Counted from the stretch's first letter, positions 44,514 through 54,190 are shown. The stretch: 64,000 nucleotides of DNA from Candidatus Enterococcus ferrettii (GCF_017377655.1 NZ_JAFREL010000020.1:1-64000); one strand, 5' to 3'. The notes: generated from the sequence alone by a model not told the origin. Numbers and translations are program-made.

Positions 44514-44530
44514 CAGAAGCTAAAAAAAAG

Positions 44531-44561
44531 CAAGAACCAGATTATATCGTTCTGGTTCTTG
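44531..44561 (-). terminator. Terminator of lacR
   Basis: CAAGAACCAG and CTGGTTCTTG pair around an 11-base loop; on the minus strand CTTTTTTTT follows. The stem begins five bases past the lacR stop. Confidence 0.88.
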
Positions 44562-44565
44562 ACTG

Positions 44566-45321
44566 CTAGTCTGCTACTATTTTCTGATCTTTTTCGATCC
44601 GAGTATAGCTCTCATCTTTGTCCTTGTTGGTAATTACGGTTGTTATATCTTTTAAATGGTAATAGGTGTAAAAATCCTTCTGCCCAATCTTCGTATGATC
44701 TACTAATAGATACTTCTCAGAAGAATTGTTTAGTGCAATGGCTTGTGTCTGTCCTTCTTCAAACGTTGAAGTCATTATATCCTGCTCATTTAAAGCATTG
44801 CAGCTAAAGAAAGCTTTGTGAAAATGGATGTCCATCAAATTCTTATTAGTAATCTCACCAAAAAAAGATTGGGTCGTATCCCGCATCTCTCCACCTAGCA
44901 AATAGACCTTCCGCTGATTGCTTGACTCCTTCAGCTTTTGAAACACGGGCAAACAATTCGTTACAACTTGAATCGATTGCATCGTAATTACTTCTGCTAA
45001 TAGTTCAATCGTTGTTCCCGGCCCTAGAAAGATGGTCTCATTTTCTTGAATAAGCTGGACTGCCTGACGAGCAATTGCTTGCTTTTCTTCAATATTCATG
45101 ACTTGTTTCTCACCATGAGACAGCTCCTGACTGCGAATAAAATTCTTCAGTCGTGCACCGCCATGGACTCGTTCCAACAGCCCTTGGCCCTCCAGCTCGT
45201 CTAAGTCACGGCGAACCGTCATATCAGAAATATTTAACTGTTTGATAATATCACTCACCTTGACCGTTCCACTGATCTGCAGCAGCTGCATAATCGCTTT
45301 TTGCCTTTCATCTTTTAACAA
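44566..45321 (-). CDS. lacR: DeoR-family repressor of the lac operon
   Basis: A 251-residue DeoR regulator with an N-terminal helix-turn-helix (about 5-55, KDERQKAIMQLL, VSDIIKQLNISDMTVRRDLDELEGQGLLERVHGGA). A C-terminal sugar-phosphate sensor domain follows (about 75-230, IFLGPGTTIELLAE). LacR repressors of lactococci and streptococci respond to tagatose 6-phosphate. The start is TTG 45321 (MLKDERQK), with GAGGGG seven bases ahead; the frame continues to a GTG at 45336. It is transcribed towards lacABCD but has its own terminator. Confidence 0.9.
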   Translation of the reverse strand: MLKDERQKAIMQLLQISGTVKVSDIIKQLNISDMTVRRDLDELEGQGLLERVHGGARLKNFIRSQELSHGEKQVMNIEEKQAIARQAVQLIQENETIFLGPGTTIELLAEVITMQSIQVVTNCLPVFQKLKESSNQRKVYLLGGEMRDTTQSFFGEITNKNLMDIHFHKAFFSCNALNEQDIMTSTFEEGQTQAIALNNSSEKYLLVDHTKIGQKDFYTYYHLKDITTVITNKDKDESYTRIEKDQKIVAD

Positions 45322-45496
45322 AAGTCCACCCCTCACCTTGTTTAATCGTTTTTCTTTTCTTCTATAATAACAGGTATTTGCTGTTTAGGCAGTATTCGTT
45401 CGTCAGCATAATCAATTCGCTGGAACAATGCTTCTCATTTCTACTAAAAAGGTATACAATGAAGCGAACTTTCTAGTGTAGAAATGAGGGGATACC

Positions 45497-46405
45497 ATGC
45501 TGACAAAGCAAACATTTAACCATAATCAGAATACTTGGATCAACCTGACAACTGAAAGCAAAGAAGAAGTCGCACAGCTTTACAACGAATACAAAATCGA
45601 TGAAGAAGTCGTTGAGTATTCCTTAGATAAAAACGAAAGAGCGCATCTGGATTTTGACAAAGCCGCTCAAACCTTCGTCTTAATCTATAATGTGCCCAAT
45701 CGTTTAAAAATCGATAATCACTATGAGACGATTCCTATGTCCTTCATTATCAAGGATCGCCTGCTTATCACTGTTACAAATAAGAGAAACCAATATTTAT
45801 TTTTCGAAATGCAGAATTATTTGGAGAAGTTTCCTACTGTTTCGATCTTCCAATTTTTATTTGCCAGTCTTTTCCTAATTAGTGAAGCTTTCTTTCCTTT
45901 TGTCGAAGAGATGAACCAAGATAGAACCAAGGTCAGCAGTAAGCTGAAGGATAAAACTACTAAACGTAACTTATTGGAATTATCAGACTTAGAAACCGGG
46001 ATTGTCTTCTTCATTTCTGCTTCCAAGCAGAATGTCGTGCTGCTGGAACAAATCAAAGCACATGCCATCTACAAGCAGCTAAGTGATCCCGAAAAAGAAG
46101 AGCTGGAAGATGCTATGATTGAAGCGAAGCAATTAGTCGAAATGACCAAGCTCTCTTCTGAAATCTTACAGCAGCTCTCCAGCACCTATAATAATGTCTT
46201 AAACAATAATCTAAATGATACCATGCGTATTTTGACCATTCTCTCCGTTTTACTAACCATTCCAACAATTATCACTGGTTTTTTCGGTATGAACATGCCC
46301 TTACCTTTGGAACATAATACTTCTGGTTGGATTATCACCATAGTGATTAGTACAGTTCTCTGGTTTGGTCTTTCACTGATTTTTAGAAAACTACTAAAGC
46401 GATAA
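45497..46405 (+). CDS. CorA-family divalent cation transporter
   Basis: A 302-residue protein with a large cytoplasmic N-terminal domain (about 1-235, largely helical) and two C-terminal TM segments. The diagnostic GMNMPLP motif follows the first TM segment at about residue 270. It should form a pentameric Mg2+ (or Co2+/Ni2+) channel. GAGGGG precedes the ATG and a TATACA -10 lies upstream. The usual residues after GMN (often PE) differ here (MP), so ion preference is uncertain. Confidence 0.92.
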   Translation: MLTKQTFNHNQNTWINLTTESKEEVAQLYNEYKIDEEVVEYSLDKNERAHLDFDKAAQTFVLIYNVPNRLKIDNHYETIPMSFIIKDRLLITVTNKRNQYLFFEMQNYLEKFPTVSIFQFLFASLFLISEAFFPFVEEMNQDRTKVSSKLKDKTTKRNLLELSDLETGIVFFISASKQNVVLLEQIKAHAIYKQLSDPEKEELEDAMIEAKQLVEMTKLSSEILQQLSSTYNNVLNNNLNDTMRILTILSVLLTIPTIITGFFGMNMPLPLEHNTSGWIITIVISTVLWFGLSLIFRKLLKR

Positions 46406-46977
46406 TATGAAGCGACGAGCTGCTCTCCTAAAGCAGCTCGTCGCTTTTCTCATGGGAATGATTATGTATAAATTTTTTCAAAATGAATAAAACAGGGGAA
46501 TTTAATATATGTAATTTAGTTATTCACATTTTAAAGCTAAACAACCCTAATTAGGCAATGTAATTTTATAAGTTGACGCAGCATTGCTAACTATAAAAAA
46601 AGACAGAATTGAATCCTCTTACTTTTTTCAGATATTCCTTTTTTAAGTGAATAATCGTGAGAAAATCATTTAAATCAGTTTTTTCGATTCTTAAGAATTT
46701 TTTGATTGTTCTTTGTGTTTTTAAATCATCTTGTTACCCATATTCTCTCCGAAAGTATACAAATGTTTATATATCAGCCTTTACAACTCCTATATTTTCT
46801 TGTTCAAAGAAAACTCTTGTTTTTTTAACCTATATTTCAAATTAGAATCACTATCTTTTAGAGATTTCTTTAATTCAAAAATTTCACAAACGATTAAATT
46901 TCCTGTAACTTAATATGTGTAAGATATGTCTAGTTATTTATATAATCTTTTTTATTTTCAGAAGGGTAGGATGTTAA
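46406..46977. other. Very AT-rich intergenic region
   Basis: After the CorA terminator this stretch is distinctly richer in A and T than its surroundings. It has only short open frames (at 46657-46913) without ribosome sites. The right end contains the promoter region of the Spx-family gene. No RNA or repeat is evident. Confidence 0.5.
46410..46446 (+). terminator. Terminator of the CorA gene
   Basis: A perfect 15-bp GC-rich stem (AAGCGACGAGCTGCT with its complement) around a seven-base loop is followed by TTCTC. Confidence 0.85.
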
Positions 46978-47403
46978 ATGATTAAATTGTATATTTCTCC
47001 AAGTTGTACTTCATGTAGAAAAGCGAGAGCGTGGTTAAACGAAAAAGGGTTGGAATTTGAAGAAAGAAATATTTTCTCTGATCCCCTAAATTCAGATGAA
47101 ATTAGAGAAATTCTTTCACTAACTGAAACAGGTACTGAAGAAATTATTTCAACACGTTCAAAAATCTACGAAAAATTAAATATTGATTTTGATAAATTAT
47201 CTACAAATGAATTGATTGCTCTGATTGAGAAATACCCAGGGTTATTACGACGACCAATTATCTTGGATTCCCTGCGCTTACAAGTGGGCTACAATGAGGA
47301 TGAAATCCATCAATTCATCCCTCGTAAAATTCGTCGTACTGCAGCCAAAGAGATGGCTAAGATGTTGGTATTTATGGAATTAGAGAAAAAAAGTTTAGCT
47401 TAA
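46978..47403 (+). CDS. Spx/ArsC-family regulator
   Basis: A 141-residue thioredoxin-like protein with the Spx redox motif Cys10-x-x-Cys13 ([14 protein letters not shown]) and the family's LLRRPIILD segment at about residue 90. Spx proteins bind the RNA polymerase alpha subunit and switch on thiol-stress genes. The length fits Spx better than arsenate reductases. It is monocistronic and lies near the ahpCF peroxidase genes. It is more AT-rich than the neighbouring genes, so it may be an additional, acquired Spx copy. Confidence 0.9.
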   Translation: MIKLYISPSCTSCRKARAWLNEKGLEFEERNIFSDPLNSDEIREILSLTETGTEEIISTRSKIYEKLNIDFDKLSTNELIALIEKYPGLLRRPIILDSLRLQVGYNEDEIHQFIPRKIRRTAAKEMAKMLVFMELEKKSLA

Positions 47404-47431
47404 CCCCTAAAATTTAACTATATATTAAAGT

Positions 47432-47460
47432 AAAAAAGCTGCAAATTCGCAGCTTTTTTT
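47432..47460 (+). terminator. Terminator of the Spx-family gene
   Basis: AAAAAAGCTGC and GCAGCTTTTTT pair around a six-base loop with a T-tract. Confidence 0.88.
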
Positions 47461-47480
47461 GTGGTTAATAGTACATTTCA

Positions 47481-47517
47481 AAAAAGCCCGAACACAATCA
47501 AATGTGCTCGGGCTTTT
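47481..47517 (-). terminator. Terminator of ahpCF
   Basis: AGCCCGAACACA pairs with TGTGCTCGGGCT with one G-T pair; on the minus strand a T-tract follows. It lies just after the ahpF stop. Confidence 0.85.
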
Positions 47518-47543
47518 CATCAACTGTCTTTTCTTACATGCGT

Positions 47544-49088
47544 TTATACTTCTGGAAACTCGTTACGAATCGTATAATCAAAAGCTCCTAATGCGGCAGT
47601 AGCACCAGATCCCATGGAAATAATAATTTGCTTGTAGGCACTGTCTGTGCAGTCTCCTGCAGCAAAAACCCCCTCCACATTAGTCGCTCCCTGTTTATCT
47701 ACCGGAATTTCTCCCCGATCAGTTAAAGCAATCGAACCTTGCAGCCACTCTGTATTTGGCATTAAGCCAATCAGAATGAAGACACCCTCAACTGCTAAGG
47801 TATGTTCCTCACTGGTTACTCGATCAGTGTAAGTAATTGCTTCAACGTGGCTTGAGCCAGTAATTTCTTTTGTTGCAGCATTAGTAATCACGGTAACGTT
47901 AGTTAATTGATGCAATTTATCCTGCAGAACTTTATCTGCTTTTAGCTCAGGCAGAAACTCTAAGACATAGACATGCTTAGATAAACCAGCTAGATCAATT
48001 GCCGCTTCAATTCCTGAATTTCCCCCACCTACAACTGCAACGTCTTTGCCTTTAAACAAAGGTCCATCACAGTGTGGGCAATAAGCAATCCCTTTGTTCT
48101 TAAACTCTTTTTCGCCGGGAACGTTAATTGCACGCCAGCGAGCACCAGTAGCTAAGATCGCCGTTTTAGACCGCAATTGAGCCCCATTTTCCAGTTCCAC
48201 TTCAATCCATTCATTTTTACGAATCGATTTAGCACGTTGGCCCTTCATAATATCAACACCGTATTGATTTACGTGTTCTTCAACCTGACGCATTAATTGA
48301 GGTCCTTCGACGTAAGGAGTTCCAATGACGTTCTCAATTCCTAAGGTTTCAAGGACTTGACCGCCAAAGGTTTCAACTACCATTCCGGTTTTGATACCCT
48401 TGCGAGCAGCATAAATTGCTGAACTGGCTCCGGCTGGCCCCCCACCGATTACTAATACATCGAAGGGTTCCTTCTCCGCGAATTCTTCGGCACCAAGAGG
48501 TCCGGCAATCTTCTCTATCAATTGTTCAATCGTGGTACGACCGCTGCTGAACTCTTCATCGTTCAAGAAAACAGTTGGTACTGCCATTACTTCTTTTGCG
48601 TCGATTTCTGATTGATACATGCCGCCTTCGATCATAGTGTGAGAAATTTTAGGATTCAACACAGACAGAATGTTCAAGGCCTGAACTACATCCGGACAAT
48701 TGTGGCAAGTCAAACTGACATAGGTTTCAAAATGAAGCTCTTTGTCGATCGCCTTGATTTGCTGAGCTACCTGATCTTCAATCTTCGGTGCACGTCCGCT
48801 TACTTGAAGCAAAGCTAAAATGAAAGAAGTGAATTCGTGACCCATTGGCAGTCCGGCAAAAGCGATACCGCTCTTCTCGGTGCTGGAACGATTGATTTCA
48901 AAGCTGGGAGTACGAGACAAGACTGCCTCCTGAACGGTAATTCGAGGAGTCATTTCTGCTACTTCGGATAAAAATTCTGCTACTTTTTTCGAATTTTCAT
49001 CCTCAGCTAAGCTAGCGGTCAGCACTACATCCGATTCTAATAATTCAAGGTATTGCTTTAACTGCGCTTTCGTTTCGTTATCTAACAT
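47544..49088 (-). CDS. ahpF: Alkyl hydroperoxide reductase subunit F (NADH:peroxiredoxin reductase)
   Basis: A 514-residue flavoprotein that passes electrons from NADH to AhpC. The N-terminal tandem thioredoxin-like domain carries Cys128-His-Asn-Cys131. The FAD-binding GGGPAG (about residue 215) is followed by the redox pair Cys337-Pro-His-Cys340 and a NADH-binding GGGNSGIEAA. The C-terminal FAD motif GVFAAGDCTD completes the thioredoxin-reductase-like part. It lies 10 bases after ahpC and is controlled from the same PerR-type promoter. Confidence 0.96.
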   Translation of the reverse strand: MLDNETKAQLKQYLELLESDVVLTASLAEDENSKKVAEFLSEVAEMTPRITVQEAVLSRTPSFEINRSSTEKSGIAFAGLPMGHEFTSFILALLQVSGRAPKIEDQVAQQIKAIDKELHFETYVSLTCHNCPDVVQALNILSVLNPKISHTMIEGGMYQSEIDAKEVMAVPTVFLNDEEFSSGRTTIEQLIEKIAGPLGAEEFAEKEPFDVLVIGGGPAGASSAIYAARKGIKTGMVVETFGGQVLETLGIENVIGTPYVEGPQLMRQVEEHVNQYGVDIMKGQRAKSIRKNEWIEVELENGAQLRSKTAILATGARWRAINVPGEKEFKNKGIAYCPHCDGPLFKGKDVAVVGGGNSGIEAAIDLAGLSKHVYVLEFLPELKADKVLQDKLHQLTNVTVITNAATKEITGSSHVEAITYTDRVTSEEHTLAVEGVFILIGLMPNTEWLQGSIALTDRGEIPVDKQGATNVEGVFAAGDCTDSAYKQIIISMGSGATAALGAFDYTIRNEFPEV

Positions 49089-49098
49089 TGTGCACTCC

Positions 49099-49662
49099 TT
49101 AAATTTTGCCTACTAAGTCAAAACTTGGCTTCAATGTTTCGCCATCTTCTTTCCATTTAGCTGGGCAAACTTCGCCTGGATGTGTACGTACGTATTGTGC
49201 AGCACGAATTTTATCTACTAAAGTGCTTGCATCCCGACCAATGCCATCTGCATTAATTTCCATTGCTTGAACGATACCATCTGGGTCAATAATGAAGGTA
49301 CCACGTTGTGCCAAACCAGATTCTTCATCCAAAACATCAAAAATACGTGAAATATGATGTGAAGGATCGCCAATCATTGTATAGTTAATTTTACCGATTG
49401 CATCAGAAGTGTCATGCCAAGCTTTATGAGTGAAATGAGTATCCGTTGAGCAAGAGTAGACTTCCACGCCTAATTCTTTTAATTTTGCATATTGTTCTTG
49501 TAAATCTTCTAACTCAGTTGGACATACAAAAGTAAAATCAGCGGGGTAAAAACAGACAACATTCCATTTGCCGGCAAAAGTCTCTTGAGAAACCTCAACA
49601 AATTCTCCTTGATGATACGCTTGTGCTTGAAACTCTTCTACTTGCTTTCCAATTAATGACAT
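49099..49662 (-). CDS. ahpC: Alkyl hydroperoxide reductase subunit C (peroxiredoxin)
   Basis: A 187-residue two-Cys peroxiredoxin that reduces H2O2 and organic peroxides. The peroxidatic Cys47 is in FTFVCPTE and the resolving Cys166 in [10 protein letters not shown]. The length and sequence are standard. AGGAGG precedes the ATG. It is the first gene of ahpC-ahpF and sits behind a promoter overlapped by a perfect PerR box. Confidence 0.97.
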   Translation of the reverse strand: MSLIGKQVEEFQAQAYHQGEFVEVSQETFAGKWNVVCFYPADFTFVCPTELEDLQEQYAKLKELGVEVYSCSTDTHFTHKAWHDTSDAIGKINYTMIGDPSHHISRIFDVLDEESGLAQRGTFIIDPDGIVQAMEINADGIGRDASTLVDKIRAAQYVRTHPGEVCPAKWKEDGETLKPSFDLVGKI

Positions 49663-49761
49663 GGGTAAATCCCTCCTGTTTAATAGTGAGAATAAGATTC
49701 TCTAATTGAAAAAGTACGAACAAAAAAATCTGAAAAAATCAATTCATACTCTTCCACCAAT

Positions 49762-49776
49762 TTATAATTATTATAA
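49762..49776. promoter_or_regulatory. PerR box in the ahpC promoter
   Basis: TTATAATTATTATAA agrees with the PerR consensus TTATAATNATTATAA at every position. On the minus strand the -10 (TATAAT, 49770-49775) lies within it, and a -35-like TTTACA (49794-49799) lies 18 bases upstream. Peroxide should relieve repression. Confidence 0.9.
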
Positions 49777-49961
49777 ACAGAAGTTCATTCTATTGTAAAC
49801 ACTTTTTTGCATTTTTTTGACAAAAGATTTGATTTGACTACCGTTTATGGTTCCAGCATTCACTGATCTTTTACTTCTTGCCCTATGATATAGTGCCAAT
49901 GTAACTTCAAGCTTTTGGTTCAAATAGCTCCATAATCCTTATGTAACTTTTGGAAAATAAA

Positions 49962-50008
49962 ACCGGAGGACTTTCATCCCTCCTAAGAGTGAACTTAAAT
50001 CCTCCGGT
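49962..50008 (-). terminator. Terminator of the permuted GH3 gene
   Basis: ACCGGAGGA and TCCTCCGGT pair exactly across a 29-base loop; on the minus strand TTTTATTTT follows. Confidence 0.7.
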
Positions 50009-50035
50009 CATTTGTTTTCTATTTTGGTTCTGCTT

Positions 50036-52948
50036 TTATTGATGACTACTGCGTGATTTTTTTCTATATAAGTAGATAATCAACCCTTGTATTGCTAGGA
50101 TAACTACGCCTACGGCAATATCAATTTTAATTGCTTTTTGCTGCCAAGGCATCCATTGAGATGCAGAATCATAATTCTCATATTCACGACTGTTAACAAC
50201 AGTATACAAAATGTTATGAGCTGCTGTTCTCATTGCTTTAACCGTTGTTGCACTTTCGATGTCGTCAAGTCCTGCACCCGTTTCGCCAGTGGTTGATAAC
50301 ATCATATCGTTTCCGTTTCGAATTGCTTTATCAGCATCCATGTAGCCATAACCACCAAAGTAATCCGTTAAAACAAATCCATCAAATCCCCACTCGTCTC
50401 GCAATACCGTATTTAATAAGGTTGAACATCCGCCTGCCCATTGATTCCCAATATAGTTGAAGGCTGACATAGCAGCATTTGCACCGCCATCCTTAACCGC
50501 CATTTCGAATGGTTTTAAGTAAACTTCCCGAATCGCTTGTTCGGTAGACCAAGTCAATAGCAAATCAGTCCGATTCGTTTCTTGATCATTCAAGGCAAAA
50601 TGTTTCATGTATGAATAGACACCTTTTGATTTTGCTCCAGCGATTTCATTAGCTGCCATTACACCTGAAAGTACTCCATCCTCTGAATAATATTCAAAGT
50701 TCCGACCAGAAAAGGCGCTTCTATGAATATTCATTGCGGGACCATACCAGCCAGAAATTCCAATTTCGGCTGCTTCTTCACCCACAGCTTCGCCGCGATC
50801 CTCAGCTAATTTTTCATTCCAAGTTGCAGCAATCATTGTTGCAGTAGGAAAAGCTGTTCCCTTGGCTTGAACAAAGAAGCTGCTGATTCCGGCTGGGCCA
50901 TCAAAGTCGTAGGTTTGCAATTTACCAACAGATTTTGCTGCAACCGTTTGATACCCACCATAGGTAATTAAGTTGCTCATGTCTTTCACAGTCATTTGAT
51001 CCAGCAGCTTGTCCCATTTCTTGTCTTCATAATCCAAGCCGGCTAAATCATTTAATTCCATGCCATTCGATACACCTGTTTTAGGCATTTTGTCTTTGGC
51101 ATCATTCTCAATTTTATAATCTTCTGCGTTCGTTAAACCATCTTTTTCTAAGTCAGTCAATGGACGGCTCTTAGGTTCAGCAATAGTTGCTTCGTAGTTT
51201 GTAAAATTGTCTTTACGACTCAGATATTCTACTTCACCTGTAGCAAAATCCGTAAATTGATTTTCCGCTGTTACTTCATCAGTACTACGTTTATTCTCAC
51301 CATTGTAAGTGATCGTTCGTCCCAACGTGTAGGGTTTGCTATCCAATGTGTCATGAGAATTAGCTTTTAGAGCAATTGTGTATTCTCCTTCTTCCAAAAC
51401 ATAAGATTTAGCCGTTTGATTATCAAATGAAGCCATATCCTCCTGATTAAAGGACACTTTTAATGTTTGGCTTTCTCCGGGTTTCAATTCTTTTGTTTTT
51501 TCAAACACTAACAGATTCGCTGCAGCTTTTTCGATCCCCCCGTTTTTATAGGGTGGCGTAAAGTAAGCTTGAACAACATCTTTTCCCGCTACATCCCCAG
51601 TATTTCGGACAGTTACATCAAATTCAATGGTTCCATCACTTTTTGTTTGTAAATCTCCCATCGTTTGTTCAAAGTTGGTGTAACTCAGACCATAACCTAA
51701 TGGATACTGAACGGCTTTTGAATACCCTTCTTGATTGTCTTGGTAGTAGGTTTCGTAAAACTTGTAGCCTACATAAATATTCTCCACATAATCTACAAAT
51801 TTATATTTACTATCATCGTAAGAGAAATCACCAAAGTTGTTCCAAGTTGGTGTCTCCTTAAGATCGTATACAAAGGTATCGACTGTCTTTCCGGATGGAT
51901 TAACCGATCCATTTAAAACATTTCCTAATGCTGAAAACCCAGTAGCACCAGGTCCAGCCATCCATAAAGCACTCTTGATGTTTTCATAATCATTCAACCA
52001 GCCAAGTTCCATAGCATTCGATGAATTAATTAATACGACAACATCTTTGAAATTCTCAGTGACTAAATCCACCATATCTTTTTCAGTTTTCGTTAACTCT
52101 AGATAATGATCGCCAGCATCGAAATCTCCTTCATTTCCTTTGTAAGTAATGTCCTTAGACTTCATATCAGTTGGCAAATCAGCCCCTTCTCCACCTACAC
52201 GAGAAATGACAATCAATGCTGTGTCTGAGAATTCTTTGGCATCATCAACTAATTGATCAGAATAATCACTTCTCTTAGGTTCAACTAAGGTCCAGTCCTG
52301 CTCCCACATACCAACTACCGGGCGATCCTTACGATAATCCGTGTAAAAATCAGACAGCTGATCATTCAAAGCAAAACCTGCATCCTGCAGACCACTCAAA
52401 ATAGTGGTAGCATTACTCGTGTCAACATTTCCAGAGCCAGTACCACCGTATACAGGATTGGTAGATGCCCAGCCAAAAACATTTAGTTTTTTATTTCCTT
52501 CAGCCAAGGGAAGATAATTATCCGTATTTTTTAACAGGACCGTTCCCTCATTGGCAATTTCTTCTGTTAGTTCGCCATTTTTCTTCAAAGTAGCTGCACT
52601 AACGTTTTCTAAACTCGCATAATTCAAGTTAAACAAGTTAGACATTGGACCAAAAACAATCGTGTTTACAGTAATCATAATTGCGATTAGCATGACTACG
52701 ATCGATTCACCTTTGAGCCAGAATTTAAATTTCCACTCTTTATTTCTAAAGACAATTAAAGCGATAATTATAAGTACTAATAAAACAACAGCAGGAATGA
52801 AGTAGACAGAAACTTTTTTAATAGTGGCATAAACATCCTCCATGTTCAGCACACCGTCTTGACTCAATTTGTTTAAATAAAATGCAGCAAAACCTGCAAT
52901 TGCTAAAACAACCACCACAGGTATTAGTATTTTACGATACTTTTTCAA
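50036..52948 (-). CDS. Membrane-anchored GH3 glycosidase with permuted domain order
   Basis: A 970-residue protein with three N-terminal TM segments (about 8-25, 48-68, 82-100) and one C-terminal TM segment (about 942-960). The catalytic part lies between them, probably outside the cell. The usual GH3 order is reversed. The alpha/beta-sandwich domain (from about 130, ANEGTVLLKN) comes first, then a fibronectin III-like domain (about 430-530). The barrel comes last, with KHFALNDQETNR and the nucleophile region VLTDYFGG (Asp862). Its own LytTR-type operator lies 150-185 bases upstream. The substrate is unknown; a beta-linked surface sugar is likely. Confidence 0.9.
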   Translation of the reverse strand: MKKYRKILIPVVVVLAIAGFAAFYLNKLSQDGVLNMEDVYATIKKVSVYFIPAVVLLVLIIIALIVFRNKEWKFKFWLKGESIVVMLIAIMITVNTIVFGPMSNLFNLNYASLENVSAATLKKNGELTEEIANEGTVLLKNTDNYLPLAEGNKKLNVFGWASTNPVYGGTGSGNVDTSNATTILSGLQDAGFALNDQLSDFYTDYRKDRPVVGMWEQDWTLVEPKRSDYSDQLVDDAKEFSDTALIVISRVGGEGADLPTDMKSKDITYKGNEGDFDAGDHYLELTKTEKDMVDLVTENFKDVVVLINSSNAMELGWLNDYENIKSALWMAGPGATGFSALGNVLNGSVNPSGKTVDTFVYDLKETPTWNNFGDFSYDDSKYKFVDYVENIYVGYKFYETYYQDNQEGYSKAVQYPLGYGLSYTNFEQTMGDLQTKSDGTIEFDVTVRNTGDVAGKDVVQAYFTPPYKNGGIEKAAANLLVFEKTKELKPGESQTLKVSFNQEDMASFDNQTAKSYVLEEGEYTIALKANSHDTLDSKPYTLGRTITYNGENKRSTDEVTAENQFTDFATGEVEYLSRKDNFTNYEATIAEPKSRPLTDLEKDGLTNAEDYKIENDAKDKMPKTGVSNGMELNDLAGLDYEDKKWDKLLDQMTVKDMSNLITYGGYQTVAAKSVGKLQTYDFDGPAGISSFFVQAKGTAFPTATMIAATWNEKLAEDRGEAVGEEAAEIGISGWYGPAMNIHRSAFSGRNFEYYSEDGVLSGVMAANEIAGAKSKGVYSYMKHFALNDQETNRTDLLLTWSTEQAIREVYLKPFEMAVKDGGANAAMSAFNYIGNQWAGGCSTLLNTVLRDEWGFDGFVLTDYFGGYGYMDADKAIRNGNDMMLSTTGETGAGLDDIESATTVKAMRTAAHNILYTVVNSREYENYDSASQWMPWQQKAIKIDIAVGVVILAIQGLIIYLYRKKSRSSHQ

Positions 52949-53068
52949 TTTGTATCCCCTTCCATATTGTGAAAATTAGCTTGCAAAGCCGATACCCATT
53001 CGCTTTTCCCACCAAGACACACCGGTTTGTCTCAGTAGAAAAAGCACATGTAACCCTTTACAAGGCAT

Positions 53069-53135
53069 AGTATAGCAACGGAATTGAACAATAAAACAGC
53101 TCATTCATATCTTGTTGCTATTTATTCATAACTTG
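53069..53135 (-). promoter_or_regulatory. LytTR-type operator and -10 of the permuted GH3 gene
   Basis: ATTCATA occurs at 53103-53109 and 53124-53130, a 21-bp period, inside a longer sequence (53097-53135) shared with the other GH3 promoter. A TATACT -10 (minus strand, 53069-53074) lies 28 bases from the proximal repeat, with no good -35, as expected for an activator-dependent promoter. Confidence 0.75.
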
Positions 53136-53176
53136 CGTTCACCCACTGGCAAGCAACTGAAAACAAGTAGCGAATC

Positions 53177-54190
53177 TTAATTAAAACCGTAAAATCGTTT
53201 GGCAATTTGATAGGCTCCAATCGCTGTTTTCCTTCCCAGCTTTCCTGGAAGATTTACACCCAGACCAAACAATCCTCTTCGCAATCTTCTGTATAGAACT
53301 GGATCGCTTTTTCTAATAAATTCCCATAATTCTTGCTTTTTATGCATACTGTCTGATGATCCCTCTTTGATTAAAAAAATCGAGGAAACCGTTGTGATAA
53401 TTTCGACATACCGTTGCATATATTTCAATAGACTTTCGTCTTCTACCTGTACATCTGAATAGAAAGTGACCATTCGCTTATTGACAGCTAATTGCTGATC
53501 AATTCGTTTAATCATTACTTGTTCATTAACGGATTGATCCTCTCTGCCGATAAAATAGCGATATAAATTCACATTTAAATAATGCATATTCTTTACTAAT
53601 GGCAATGGCTGAAAAATATACAGGTTATCAACATAGAAAGTATGCTGAGGCAAATTCAAAGACAATTCCTTTAAAATACTCGAACGATAAATGACCGAAT
53701 GCATCAGTAAATATTTCCCCAGCGGAAAACGAACATCTTCCCAAGAAAAAACTTGATCGACTGGTAGAAAAGATTCATAAGAGATAATTTTCTTGTTCTT
53801 TGCTCCTTGCTTTTCGTAAACATAATTACTGATAAGCATGTCAATCGGCGAATTATTTTGAATGGTGTCTGTTAGCTTTTGCAAAACTTGTTGATAAGCA
53901 TTGGCTTCTAGCCAATCATCACTGTCCACTACCTTCACATAGTGACCTGTTACATATTCCATTCCCGTATTGATCGCTTGACCGTGCCCACCATTTTCCT
54001 GATGAATCGTCTTGATGATTTCTGGGAAGTAATTGGCATAATGATCAGCAATTTCTGCTGTACGGTCTTTAGACCCGTCGTCGACAATGATAATCTCAAC
54101 CGCTTCTTTTCCTAGTAATAAAGAATTAATGCAGCGTTCCATATAATCTGCTGAATTGTAGCAGGGAACAATTAGACTAAGTATTTTCAT
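53177..54190 (-). CDS. GT2-family glycosyltransferase
   Basis: A 337-residue GT-A fold glycosyltransferase starting at ATG 54190. The N-terminal LSLIVPCYNSADYMERCINSLL, VEIIIVDDGSKDRT, and the VDSDDWLEANAY (DxD-type) segment are typical of GT2 enzymes. The C-terminal basic region (RRLRRGLFGLGVNLPGKLGRK) may bind membrane, but no TM segment is evident, unlike CsbB-type enzymes. Its start overlaps the GtrA stop by four bases. It likely transfers a sugar to undecaprenyl phosphate or a surface polymer in concert with GtrA. Confidence 0.9.
   Translation of the reverse strand: MKILSLIVPCYNSADYMERCINSLLLGKEAVEIIIVDDGSKDRTAEIADHYANYFPEIIKTIHQENGGHGQAINTGMEYVTGHYVKVVDSDDWLEANAYQQVLQKLTDTIQNNSPIDMLISNYVYEKQGAKNKKIISYESFLPVDQVFSWEDVRFPLGKYLLMHSVIYRSSILKELSLNLPQHTFYVDNLYIFQPLPLVKNMHYLNVNLYRYFIGREDQSVNEQVMIKRIDQQLAVNKRMVTFYSDVQVEDESLLKYMQRYVEIITTVSSIFLIKEGSSDSMHKKQELWEFIRKSDPVLYRRLRRGLFGLGVNLPGKLGRKTAIGAYQIAKRFYGFN

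Larger units (their letters stand above)
49663..50035. other. Intergenic region upstream of ahpC
   Basis: It contains the ahpC promoter with its PerR box (49762-49799) and, at the other end, the terminator of the GH3 gene (49962-50008). The part between (49800-49960) shows nothing recognisable. Confidence 0.6.

Noticed and set aside
46657..46913. Two overlapping short open frames before the Spx-type gene
   Set aside because: Their products are Phe/Ser/Tyr-rich, as random AT-rich DNA would give, and no ribosome site precedes them.
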